Source: Alphaproteobacteria bacterium | GTDB taxonomy: Bacteria; Pseudomonadota; Alphaproteobacteria; Rhizobiales; Xanthobacteraceae | DNA: 12,853 nucleotides | Reading direction: 5' to 3' | NCBI GenBank assembly: GCA_005884465.1 | Contig: VAZH01000045.1 | Coordinates: 1 to 12,853, forward strand | In this document: piece by piece, positions 1 through 5,527 of the stretch | How the letters are laid out: each line of letters starts with the position of its first letter | Numbering within the stretch: the stretch's first letter is position 1 | Program-made: the position numbers and the translations under genes | The notes under the pieces: model-generated | The model's input: only the letters and a program-made list of their open reading frames with translations | Database searches by the model: none | What the model was told of the DNA's origin: nothing

Positions 1-337
1 CTTGCTCCTCGACATGAAACGACACCATCATCGAGAAAATCGCGTGGCCGTGCTGAATCGCGCTAATCCGGCGGGTCGAGTAGCTCTTGCCGTCGCGCAG
101 CCGCTCGACCTCGTAGATGATCGGAATCTGCGGATCGCCGGGAAGGATGAAATAGCAATGCAGCGAGTGCGGCAGGCGGCCTTCGACGGTGCGGCATGCC
201 GCCACCATCGCTTGTCCGATCACCTGCCCGCCGAATACCCGCTGCCAGCTCGTCTTCGGGCTGTTGCCCCGAAACAGGTTCACCTCGAGCGGCTCGAGAT
301 CGAGAATCGAAATCAGGTCAATCAGGCCTTTGGACAT
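1..337 (-). CDS. tesB: Acyl-CoA thioesterase II, N-terminal part (runs off the left edge)
   Basis: TesB hydrolyses medium- and long-chain acyl-CoA esters to free fatty acid and CoA in the cytoplasm. The reverse strand read from the ATG at 337 gives 112 codons that track the N-terminal hot-dog domain of E. coli TesB. The start (MSKGLIDLISILDLEPLEV) is followed by LFRGNSP, RVFGGQVIGQAM, LHCYFILPGDPQIPIIYEVE, LRDGKSYSTRR and IQHGHAIFSMMVSF, all at the expected spacing. The second hot-dog domain, which carries the catalytic Asp/Thr/Gln of the E. coli enzyme, lies beyond the window, so activity cannot be judged. No strong Shine-Dalgarno precedes the ATG (GGAA lies about 15 bases upstream), but the alignment to the family N-terminus supports this start. 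The gene is divergent from the UbiH-type gene, with a palindromic repeat in between. Confidence 0.93.
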   Translation of the reverse strand, partial: MSKGLIDLISILDLEPLEVNLFRGNSPKTSWQRVFGGQVIGQAMVAACRTVEGRLPHSLHCYFILPGDPQIPIIYEVERLRDGKSYSTRRISAIQHGHAIFSMMVSFHVEEQ

Positions 338-357
338 GGAAGCGCTTTCAGTTCCTG

Positions 358-476
358 GTCATTCCGGGGCGAGGCCAACGGGTCGGCGCTTTCGCGCCGC
401 CCGATGACAGGCTCTGCCTCGAACCCGGAATCTCGAAATTCCCGGTTCACGCGAAGGGCGCGTGCCCCGGAATGAC
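358..476. repeat. Palindromic intergenic repeat, about 119 bp, with nested hairpins
   Basis: A perfect 13-bp terminal inverted repeat bounds the element: GTCATTCCGGGGC at 358-370 and GCCCCGGAATGAC at 464-476. Inside are a perfect 6-bp stem with a 4-base loop (CGGCGC/GCGCCG, 384-399) and a 10-bp stem with one mismatch (421-448, GAACCCGGAA/TTCCCGGTTC). The termini match a sequence I recognise as a high-copy intergenic repeat of Bradyrhizobium-type genomes. It lies between two divergent genes and has no coding content. Copy number was not checked. Confidence 0.85.
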
Positions 477-496
477 AATAGGAGAGGTCAGCCTTG

Positions 497-526
497 TTTC
501 GCGGCCCTGTTTCGCCCAGCTATAGT
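497..526 (+). promoter_or_regulatory. Weak candidate promoter for the UbiH-type gene
   Basis: TATAGT at 521-526 is a good -10 hexamer. The best -35 at an 18-base spacing is the poor TTTCGC (497-502). It lies after the palindromic repeat and about 47 bases before the ATG at 573. This is sequence inspection only. Confidence 0.3.
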
Positions 527-572
527 CAGGTAGCAAGTCTGGTCTATGACCTCTGTGAGTTAAGGGTTCGGC

Positions 573-1634
573 ATGCCGGCACAGCGTAGCATTGTCATCG
601 GCGGCGGCGCGTTTGCCGGGCTGGCGCTGGCACTGGGCCTGCGTCAGGGCTTGGGGGCCGATATTCCCATCATCGTCGCCGATCCGGCGCTGGGGCTGCG
701 GCCAAGCCGCGATCCGCGCGCGACCGCCATCGTCGCCGCCTGCCGCCGGCTGTTCGAGGCGCTCGGGGTGTGGGATCAGGTGGCGGCGCAGGCCCAGCCC
801 ATTCTCGACATGGTCGTCACCGATTCCAGACTGCAAGACGCGACCCGTCCGGTGTTCCTGACTTTCGCTGGCGATGTCGAGCCCGGCGAACCGTTCGCGC
901 ACATGGTCGAAAATCGGTATCTGATCGATGCGCTGGTCAAGCGCGCGGAGGCTGAGGGCGTCGATCTCAGAGCCACATCGGTGACGACATTCGATTCGCG
1001 CAGCGATGGCGTCAATGTGACGCTGGCCGACGGTAGCATGGTCGAGGCGAGCCTGTTGGTTGCGGCCGACGGCGCGCGCTCGAAATTGCGCGAGCGTGCC
1101 GGCATTGTCACCTACGGCTGGGATTACGATCAATCGGGCATCGTGGTCACGGTCGGACACGAGCGCGATCATGACGGCCGCGCCGAAGAGCATTTTCTGC
1201 CCGCAGGTCCGTTCGCGATCCTGCCGCTGACGGGGAAACGCTCGTCGCTGGTATGGACCGAGAAGCGTGACGAGGCCGCGCGCATCGTCGCGCTTGGCGA
1301 GGATGAATTTCATCGCGAGCTCGAACAGCGTTTTGGGCTGCATCTCGGCGAGATCAAGGCGCTGGACAGACCGCGCGCGTTCCCACTTGGTTATTTTGTC
1401 GCGCGCTCGTTCATCGGCGAACGGCTGGCGCTGGTCGGCGACGCCGCGCATGTGATTCACCCGATCGCGGGACAAGGCCTCAACATGGGGCTGAAGGACG
1501 TCGCAGCGCTTGCCGAGGTAGTTGTCGATGCCGCAAGGCTCGGCATGGATCTCGGCCAGGCCGACGTGCTCGAACGCTACCAGCGCTGGCGCGGTTCGAC
1601 ACCATGGCGATGGGGCTGGCCACCAATTCGCTGA
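573..1634 (+). CDS. FAD-dependent ubiquinone-biosynthesis hydroxylase (UbiH/UbiL/COQ6 family), frameshifted near the 3' end
   Basis: This family uses FAD, NAD(P)H and O2 to hydroxylate the aromatic ring of ubiquinone precursors at the inner membrane. Visible motifs are an N-terminal Rossmann glycine-rich loop (GGGAFAG, residues 10-16), the DG motif VAADGARS (Asp166-Gly167) and the FAD-ribose-binding GDAAHVIHP (Gly289-Asp290). The last continues into the family signature HPIAGQGLNMGLKD. The ATG at 573 is preceded by TAAGGG at 561-566. After Arg340 the frame runs into 13 unrelated residues and stops at 1634, while the true C-terminus continues in another frame to 1792. Restoring one base near 1592 (reading CGC-CGG-TTC-GAC, WRRFD) gives a normal 406-residue protein. 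Which ring position it hydroxylates cannot be told from sequence alone. The gene is either a pseudogene or carries a sequencing error. Confidence 0.9.
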   Translation: MPAQRSIVIGGGAFAGLALALGLRQGLGADIPIIVADPALGLRPSRDPRATAIVAACRRLFEALGVWDQVAAQAQPILDMVVTDSRLQDATRPVFLTFAGDVEPGEPFAHMVENRYLIDALVKRAEAEGVDLRATSVTTFDSRSDGVNVTLADGSMVEASLLVAADGARSKLRERAGIVTYGWDYDQSGIVVTVGHERDHDGRAEEHFLPAGPFAILPLTGKRSSLVWTEKRDEAARIVALGEDEFHRELEQRFGLHLGEIKALDRPRAFPLGYFVARSFIGERLALVGDAAHVIHPIAGQGLNMGLKDVAALAEVVVDAARLGMDLGQADVLERYQRWRGSTPWRWGWPPIR

Positions 1635-1792
1635 ATCTCTTGTTCTCGAACGAATCGACGCTGCTGCGCGTCGTGCGCGATATCGGGCTCGGGCTGGTCG
1701 ATCGCGCGCCGCCGCTGAAAAGCATATTCATCCGCCAGGCTGCGGGACTTGCAGGCGAGGTGCCGCGGCTGTTGAAGGGCGAGGCGTTATAG
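1593..1792 (+). pseudogene. Displaced C-terminal 66 residues of the UbiH-type hydroxylase
   Basis: This is the natural end of the preceding gene, read in the frame that contains the ATG at 1604. It reads FDTMAMGLATNSLNLLFS, then VVRDIGLGLVDRAPPLKS, IFIRQAAGLAGEVPRLLKG and a TAG at 1790-1792. This is the conserved C-terminal helical region of UbiH/COQ6 proteins, where the M-T/A-N-LF-S segment is typical. It has no start codon or ribosome site of its own that would suggest independent translation. It exists as a separate reading frame only because one C or G is missing in the CTGGCGCGGTTC stretch around 1587-1597. No slippery heptamer is present there, so programmed frameshifting is unlikely. 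Confidence 0.85.
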
Positions 1793-1832
1793 CCCTCAGC
1801 GTCGCCCCGCGCTGTAGCAATCATCAATGCAC

Positions 1833-1952
1833 GTCGTCCCCGCGAAAGCGGGGACCCATAGCCACCGGCCCCAGCCGTTTGCGAAAGCCGTCCGCCGCAG
1901 TGGCTTAGCCGAGAGGCCGCGGAGTATGGGTCCCTGCTTTCGCAGGGACGAC
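1833..1952. repeat. Palindromic intergenic repeat, 120 bp, each arm itself a hairpin
   Basis: The 28-bp left arm at 1833-1860 and the right arm at 1925-1952 are inverted repeats, identical at 26 of 28 positions. Each arm folds on itself: CCCCGC-GAAA-GCGGGG on the left and CCCTGC-TTTC-GCAGGG on the right. The two differences between the arms are the two partners of one base pair, so both hairpins stay intact. The motif (GTCGTCCC..GGGACCCATA) resembles a dispersed Bradyrhizobium repeat. It sits between the convergent ends of the UbiH-type gene and the Trm112-like gene, where it could also act as a bidirectional terminator-like structure. Confidence 0.85.
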
Positions 1953-1973
1953 AGCTCAAACCATATCGCGCCT

Positions 1974-2171
1974 TCACTCGATCTTCCTCGCCTCTTCCGG
2001 CAGCATGATCGGGATGCCGTCGCGGATCGGATAGGCGAGTTTTGCGGAGCGCGAGATCAGTTCCTGCCTTGCTGCGTCGAACTCCAGGGGACCCTTGGTC
2101 ACCGGACAGACCAGAATTTCCAAAAGCTTGGGGTCGACGGTGCCTTCAAGGCGTTCGGGCGGGGATGTCAT
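1974..2171 (-). CDS. Trm112-like/YcaR family small protein (UPF0434)
   Basis: A 65-residue protein that aligns along its length with E. coli YcaR, of the Trm112 family. In eukaryotes and archaea Trm112 activates methyltransferases; the bacterial role is not settled. Recognisable blocks are [38 protein letters not shown] and [10 protein letters not shown]. The zinc-ribbon CPxC of YcaR is reduced here to CPVT with no other Cys, so zinc binding by the usual ligands is not possible; my impression is that this is common in alphaproteobacterial members. I chose the ATG at 2171 over the upstream ATG at 2222 because AGGATC lies directly before it and GGAG 15 bases before, and because the added 17 residues do not belong to the family. 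The TetR gene ends 68 bp upstream on the same strand. Confidence 0.88.
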   Translation of the reverse strand: MTSPPERLEGTVDPKLLEILVCPVTKGPLEFDAARQELISRSAKLAYPIRDGIPIMLPEEARKIE

Positions 2172-2239
2172 GATCCTGGTCTCCGGCTTCTTGTTCGACG
2201 CTGTAGCATATCCGATCGTCACGTGTATCCGCGCAGCCC

Positions 2240-2776
2240 TTATCGCGAGGCCATCCGCAGCAGTTCGTCGAGCACCGCCCGCCGTCTTGCCCGGGCCAAC
2301 GGTTTGTCCGACCGCGCAAAGCCGACAAATGCCCAGTAAAAAATCTGCGCTCGCGCACGGGCCACGCCGGGCGAAAGCCCGGATGCCCTGAGCATGCTTT
2401 CGACGTAGCCGAGCCGGCGTCGGTCGATGGCCTGCACGGCGCTTCGCGCCGCCGGGTCGACCGTGGCCCAGGTGCGGACCGCGTTCTCCAGCGCCAGCTT
2501 GCCGCCGAACGCCTGGCGCAGCAGAAGCGGCAGCCGGTCGTGGTTATCGGAGGCGGCCTCGAGATTGGCGATGATCTGCTCGGCGGCCACCTCGCGCCAA
2601 TGCTTGAGGATCGCGGCGTGGAAGGCGCCGATGTCGGCGAAATGCCAGTAAAAGCTGCCGCGCGATACCCCCATTGCTTTCGCCAGCGGCTCGGCTTTCA
2701 GGGCCGTGAAACCGCGCTCAGCCAGCGTCTTGAGGCCCTGATCGAGCCAGTCCTTGGCGGAAAGTTGATCGGTCAT
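2240..2776 (-). CDS. TetR/AcrR-family transcriptional repressor
   Basis: A 178-residue regulator, about the usual size of the family. The N-terminal domain (about residues 6-55) has the classic TetR helix-turn-helix, ending [22 protein letters not shown] (Gly36 onward), with SxGSFYWHF as the recognition-helix signature. The rest is an all-helical ligand/dimerisation domain (to MASR*) too divergent to name a ligand. The ATG at 2776 was chosen because GGGAAGGAAA directly precedes it; an in-frame upstream ATG at 2923 would add 49 residues that translate the operator region. It is divergent from a small membrane-protein gene, and the shared 95-bp region holds two near-identical palindromes. Autorepression plus control of the membrane protein is therefore the likely role (inference). 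Confidence 0.92.
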   Translation of the reverse strand: MTDQLSAKDWLDQGLKTLAERGFTALKAEPLAKAMGVSRGSFYWHFADIGAFHAAILKHWREVAAEQIIANLEAASDNHDRLPLLLRQAFGGKLALENAVRTWATVDPAARSAVQAIDRRRLGYVESMLRASGLSPGVARARAQIFYWAFVGFARSDKPLARARRRAVLDELLRMASR

Positions 2777-2798
2777 TTTCCTTCCCGGGGGCACCTTA

Positions 2799-2816
2799 CC
2801 ATACACCACTGTATTG
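2799..2816. promoter_or_regulatory. Operator 1 for the TetR-family repressor
   Basis: CCATACA-CCAC-TGTATTG: the inner 14 bp (ATACA-N4-TGTAT) are perfectly symmetric. It shares 13 of 14 arm bases with operator 2. It overlaps the candidate -35 (TTGACA, 2814-2819) of the plus-strand gene and a candidate -10 (ACTGTA on the plus strand, 2808-2813) of the repressor gene. Confidence 0.75.
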
Positions 2817-2837
2817 ACAACCGCGGGCGGCTGTCCT
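2808..2837 (-). promoter_or_regulatory. Candidate promoter for the tetR gene
   Basis: On the minus strand, AGGACA (plus 2832-2837) and TACAGT (plus 2808-2813) sit 18 bases apart, each a 4/6 match to the sigma70 hexamers. The -10 lies inside operator 1, as expected for an autoregulated TetR gene. It is weaker than the facing promoter. Confidence 0.4.
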
Positions 2838-2842
2838 AGAAC
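2814..2842 (+). promoter_or_regulatory. Sigma70-type promoter for the small membrane-protein gene
   Basis: A consensus -35 TTGACA (2814-2819), a 17-base spacer and a -10 TAGAAC (2837-2842). Transcription would start near 2849, inside operator 2. This leaves a leader of only about 23 bases before the ATG at 2872. The -35 overlaps operator 1 and the -10 abuts operator 2, so repressor binding would block it at both ends. Confidence 0.7.
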
Positions 2843-2860
2843 CCATACAGTCATGTATGG
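2843..2860. promoter_or_regulatory. Operator 2 for the TetR-family repressor
   Basis: CCATACA-GTCA-TGTATGG is a perfect 7-bp inverted repeat around a 4-base centre. Its centre is 44 bp from that of operator 1. It overlaps the expected transcription start of the small membrane-protein gene and ends 11 bases before its ATG. Confidence 0.8.
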
Positions 2861-2871
2861 AGCGCCCTCCG

Positions 2872-3222
2872 ATGCGCGACCTCTTGCTGCAATGTTCCGG
2901 GATTGCCGCGATTGCGGCGGCACTCGTTCACGGCGTGCTCGGCGAAACCAAAGTATTCGCCCGCGCCACCATCACACCGCCGCGACTGCGGACCCTGATC
3001 CGTCTGGTCTGGCAGGCCGGCACCGTGGCCTGGATCGGCGGCGGCGTGCTGCTGATCGCCGCGCCGTTGATGGGCTCGGAGCCGGCACGGCACTGGATTA
3101 TCGCAACGCTGGCATGCGTATTTGGCTTTGCCGCGCTGGCTAACGCCTGGGCGATGCGCGGCCGCCATTTCGGATGGGTGGCGCTCAGCGCGGTGGTCGC
3201 GCTCGCGGTTGCCGGATATTAG
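2872..3222 (+). CDS. Small inner-membrane protein, uncharacterised, under TetR-type control
   Basis: A 116-residue hydrophobic protein that I do not recognise. About four membrane segments are visible: LLLQCSGIAAIAAALVHGVL (4-23), TVAWIGGGVLLIAAPLMG (51-68), WIIATLACVFGFAALANAW (75-93) and GWVALSAVVALAVAGY at the C-terminus. Short charged loops lie between (ETKVFARATITPPRLRTLIR, MRGRHF). A His-Gly in the first segment (LVHGVLGE) stands out. The ATG at 2872 is preceded by GGAG with a 9-base gap. A further in-frame ATG at 2857 lies inside operator 2 with no ribosome site, so I reject it. Divergence from a TetR-family regulator suggests an inducible function such as stress tolerance, transport or membrane sensing, but the sequence shows none of these directly. 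Confidence 0.82.
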   Translation: MRDLLLQCSGIAAIAAALVHGVLGETKVFARATITPPRLRTLIRLVWQAGTVAWIGGGVLLIAAPLMGSEPARHWIIATLACVFGFAALANAWAMRGRHFGWVALSAVVALAVAGY

Positions 3223-3287
3223 CGTGGCGAAAAGAGCTCTCTTCAATCTCCGCCGCTGAAGGGACTCTCCTGATCGCTCCCGACACC

Positions 3288-3318
3288 TTAGAATGTCTCT
3301 AGTTTAGAAGGAGTCTTT
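3288..3318 (+). promoter_or_regulatory. Tandem Irr-box-like elements upstream of the iron operon
   Basis: Two TTAGAA-containing elements lie 16 bp apart. TTAGAA-TGT-CTCTAG (3288-3302) matches the rhizobial Irr/ICE pattern, as I recall it (TTAGAA-N3-TTCTAA), at 10 of 12 positions. TTAGAA-GGA-GTCTTT (3304-3318) matches at 9 of 12. The first also contains TAGAAT (3289-3294), a possible -10 hexamer without a good -35. They lie about 60-90 bases before the first gene of an operon that includes an FTR1 iron permease. Irr control is inferred from the motif and this context. Confidence 0.45.
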
Positions 3319-3379
3319 TTGCGCCTCCGGCAGCAAGCCGCTAGCTGACAGCATCAATCCCAAAAACGGAATGCGAGCG

Positions 3380-4279
3380 ATGCGAGCGCGGATACCGCCT
3401 GGACGATGTCATAGCATTGTGCTCTGCGCGATCGCCTGTCTTTTTTGTGATAGCGGCACCGCGCACGCGGAGGATGCCAGCTCCTGGCGCGATATCGAGA
3501 CCAAATACATTTTTGGATTTACCACCGGTTCCGGCATTGGCCTTGAAGGCGAGAAGGAATTCACCGTCGACAGCATTGGCCGGTTCGGCAAGCGCGATGG
3601 CCACTACGCGGCGACCGAGACCAAATACGAGTTCGAATTTACCCCGACCCAGTTCATCCAGATCGAATTCGGCGCGCTCGGAGCGACCCACCATATCGGC
3701 GGCGTGACCGATCTCGATGACCGGCGCCAGGTCGCATTGAGCGGAGCCTTCGCAGAATTCCGCTATCTTGCGATCGAGCGCACCTCGAACAACCCGTTGG
3801 CGGTCACGCTGGCGTTCGAGCCGACGGTGCGGCGGATCGACGAGACCGGCGGCGAACGCGTGCGCAATTATGAGTTCGAAACCATCATCAACGCCGATCT
3901 CGAGCTTCTGAAGAACCGCCTGTTTGCGGGGTTCAATTTGCTATACGAGCCCGAGGTCACACAGACTGCGGCGGGCGATACTGAGCGCGAGGCCAAGTTC
4001 GGCGGTTCGGCCGCGCTATCGCTTCGGATCGCGTCCAATGTCGTGCTCGGCGGCGAGGTCTGGTATCTCAGGCATTACGACGCCGCCAATTTAACGGCTT
4101 TCACCGGCGACGCCGTCATGCTGGGACCGACGCTCTATGTCCAGTTCACGCCAAAAATGTTCATGACCGCGGCGTGGAATACCCAGGTCTGGGGACGCGA
4201 GGTCGGCAATGCCGTCTCGCTGAACCTGGCCGAGTTCCAGCGCAATCGCGCCAGACTTAAATTCGCCGTCGAATTTTGA
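3380..4279 (+). CDS. Predicted outer-membrane beta-barrel protein, first gene of the iron operon
   Basis: A 299-residue exported protein without a family name that I can assign. It has a signal peptide (hydrophobic SIVLCAIACLFC, likely cleavage after GTAHA, before EDASS). The rest shows alternating polar/hydrophobic beta-strand stretches, such as TKYEFEFTPTQFIQIEFGALG, LAVTLAFEPTVRR, FAGFNLLYEPEV and VVLGGEVWYLRHYD. It ends in AVEF, the terminal Phe that BAM-assembled barrels normally carry. It has no TonB box or plug domain that I can see, and no Cys after the signal peptide. Two segments starting ETKY recur 40 residues apart. I chose the ATG at 3380, with GGA 9 bases upstream; an in-frame ATG at 3371 has no usable ribosome site. 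The cupredoxin gene follows after 39 bp and the FTR1 gene after that, so a role as channel or receptor for iron is inferred from context only. Confidence 0.8.
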   Translation: MRARIPPGRCHSIVLCAIACLFCDSGTAHAEDASSWRDIETKYIFGFTTGSGIGLEGEKEFTVDSIGRFGKRDGHYAATETKYEFEFTPTQFIQIEFGALGATHHIGGVTDLDDRRQVALSGAFAEFRYLAIERTSNNPLAVTLAFEPTVRRIDETGGERVRNYEFETIINADLELLKNRLFAGFNLLYEPEVTQTAAGDTEREAKFGGSAALSLRIASNVVLGGEVWYLRHYDAANLTAFTGDAVMLGPTLYVQFTPKMFMTAAWNTQVWGREVGNAVSLNLAEFQRNRARLKFAVEF

Positions 4280-4318
4280 TATTCCTTAAACCCGGATAAC
4301 GCTGGACAGAGGTGTGCT

Positions 4319-4663
4319 ATGGTTATCGTCATTAGAAAATTGATCTTGGCCGCGCTTTGCGCGATCGCGGTGCTTCCGCTCTCTCCGTCCCAAGCGCAAC
4401 AGGCGACCGAGCTTCAACTGACCTATTCCAAGGGCCAGTTCCAGCCGAGCGAACTGCGCGCGCCGGCCGACAAACCCATCACGGTTCGTCTGAAGAACCT
4501 CGACGCCAAGGCCATGGAGTTTGAAAGCAAATCGCTGCGGGTGGAAAAGGTGGTCGCCGCCAACAGCGAGGGAGTCATCAATGTGCGGGCATTGAAACCC
4601 GGCCGCTACGAATTTTACGACGACTTCAACGAAAAGGCGCGTGGCGCCTTGGTCGTGCAATAG
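4319..4663 (+). CDS. Periplasmic cupredoxin-fold protein (Cupredoxin_1, FtrB-like)
   Basis: A 114-residue exported protein: signal peptide (KLILAALCAIAVLPLSPSQA, cleavage probably after SQAQ or SQA), then a single beta-sandwich domain. The domain holds the landmarks LQLTYSKGQFQPSELRAPADKPITVRLKNL, AMEFESKSLRVEKVVA and LKPGRYEFYDDFNEKARGALVVQ, typical of Cupredoxin_1 proteins encoded beside FTR1 permeases (FtrB of the FtrABCD systems, or the Cup domain of EfeO). In those systems it acts with the permease in ferrous/ferric handling. The mature protein has no Cys and no His, so it cannot hold a type-1 copper site; acidic residues and Met are the only candidate ligands. Its ATG follows ACAGAGG with a 6-base gap. 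It lies between the barrel gene and the FTR1 gene, almost touching the latter. Confidence 0.85.
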   Translation: MVIVIRKLILAALCAIAVLPLSPSQAQQATELQLTYSKGQFQPSELRAPADKPITVRLKNLDAKAMEFESKSLRVEKVVAANSEGVINVRALKPGRYEFYDDFNEKARGALVVQ

Positions 4664-4673
4664 GCAGGCGCGG

Positions 4674-5504
4674 GTGTTGGCCGCACTGATCATCGTTTTT
4701 CGCGAGGTCTTCGAGGCCGGATTGATCGTCGGCATCGTGCTCGCGGTGACCGGCTCGGTTCCGCGTCGCAATCGCTGGATTGGCGGCGGCGTGCTCGTGG
4801 GTACGCTTGCGGCTTGCATCGTCGCCGCGTTTGCCGGCGTACTGTCCCAGCTATTTGCGGGCATGGGGCAGGAGCTGTTCAACGCGGCGATCCTGGCCAT
4901 CGCCGTCATCATGCTGACGTGGCACAACGTCTGGATGGCGCGGCACGGCAGGGAAATGGCCGGAGAAATGCGCGCGGTCGGACAGGCGGTCGCGGACGGA
5001 ACCAAACCGCTGCTGGCATTGGCTGTGGTGGTCGGTGTTGCGGTCTTGCGTGAAGGCAGCGAGGTCGCGCTGTTCCTGTATGGCGTCGCTGCGTCCGACG
5101 GTGGGTCGGCCTTGAGCCTCGCGATCGGCGGAATCATCGGGCTGGCGCTTGGAGCAGCCGTTTGCCTGCTAACCTATTTTGGCCTGATGCGCATCCCGCC
5201 GCGGGCATTGTTCGCGACCACGACGGTCCTGATCACATTGCTTGCGGCCGGCATGGCGGCGCAGGCGGTGGCATTCCTCGAACGCGCCAATTGGCTTACG
5301 CCCCTCGATACGGTGGCCTGGGACAGTGGCTGGCTGCTTTCGGAAAAGAGTATCGCCGGCCGGGCAATGCACACCTTGATCGGCTATACCGATCAGCCGA
5401 CGGAAATGCAGCTTTTGGTCTATCTGGGCGTGCTTGTCGTGACCGTCATGCTGATGCGGCTGACGGCACCTGAACAGCGCGCCGGTGTTACCGCAACCGG
5501 TTGA
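4674..5504 (+). CDS. FTR1-family iron permease (FtrC/EfeU type)
   Basis: A 276-residue inner-membrane protein that moves iron into the cytoplasm. Both hallmark REXXE iron-binding motifs are present inside membrane helices: REVFE (residues 10-14) and REGSE (126-130). About seven hydrophobic segments are visible, including ALIIVFREVFEAGLIVGIVL, ILAIAVIMLTWHNVWMA, LLALAVVVGVAVLREG, GGIIGLALGAAVCLLTYFG, TVLITLLAAGMAAQAVAF and LLVYLGVLVVTVMLM. The start is the GTG at 4674: AGGCAGG precedes it by 5 bases, and residue 2 onward fits the family N-terminus. The longer in-frame reading from 4641 overlaps the cupredoxin gene with non-family residues. It begins 10 bp after the cupredoxin stop, so the two are probably cotranscribed. 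No FtrA/P19, FtrD ferredoxin, EfeO or EfeB gene lies next to it. Confidence 0.93.
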   Translation: MLAALIIVFREVFEAGLIVGIVLAVTGSVPRRNRWIGGGVLVGTLAACIVAAFAGVLSQLFAGMGQELFNAAILAIAVIMLTWHNVWMARHGREMAGEMRAVGQAVADGTKPLLALAVVVGVAVLREGSEVALFLYGVAASDGGSALSLAIGGIIGLALGAAVCLLTYFGLMRIPPRALFATTTVLITLLAAGMAAQAVAFLERANWLTPLDTVAWDSGWLLSEKSIAGRAMHTLIGYTDQPTEMQLLVYLGVLVVTVMLMRLTAPEQRAGVTATG

Positions 5505-5527
5505 CGATCCGGCCGGGCAAGACCGCG

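Noticed and set aside
2..475. 157-codon plus-strand open frame
   Set aside because: It runs antisense to tesB and then through the palindromic repeat; its composition is that of a shadow frame.
447..1475. 342-codon minus-strand open frame
   Set aside because: It is antisense to the UbiH-type gene, whose motifs are unmistakable; its Arg/His-rich translation has no domain and no ribosome site. It is a high-GC shadow frame.
1587..1600. Programmed -1 frameshift in the UbiH-type gene
   Set aside because: There is no slippery X-XXY-YYZ heptamer and no obvious downstream pseudoknot; a deletion or sequencing error is simpler.
4286..5137. 283-codon minus-strand open frame
   Set aside because: It is antisense to the cupredoxin and FTR1 genes, with low-complexity Ser/Thr/Pro/Ala translation and no family resemblance.
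5494..5527. Terminator between the convergent FTR1 and CYTH-CHAD genes
   Set aside because: Only a 10-bp palindrome (CAACCGGTTG) over the FTR1 stop and no T-tract; not enough to call.
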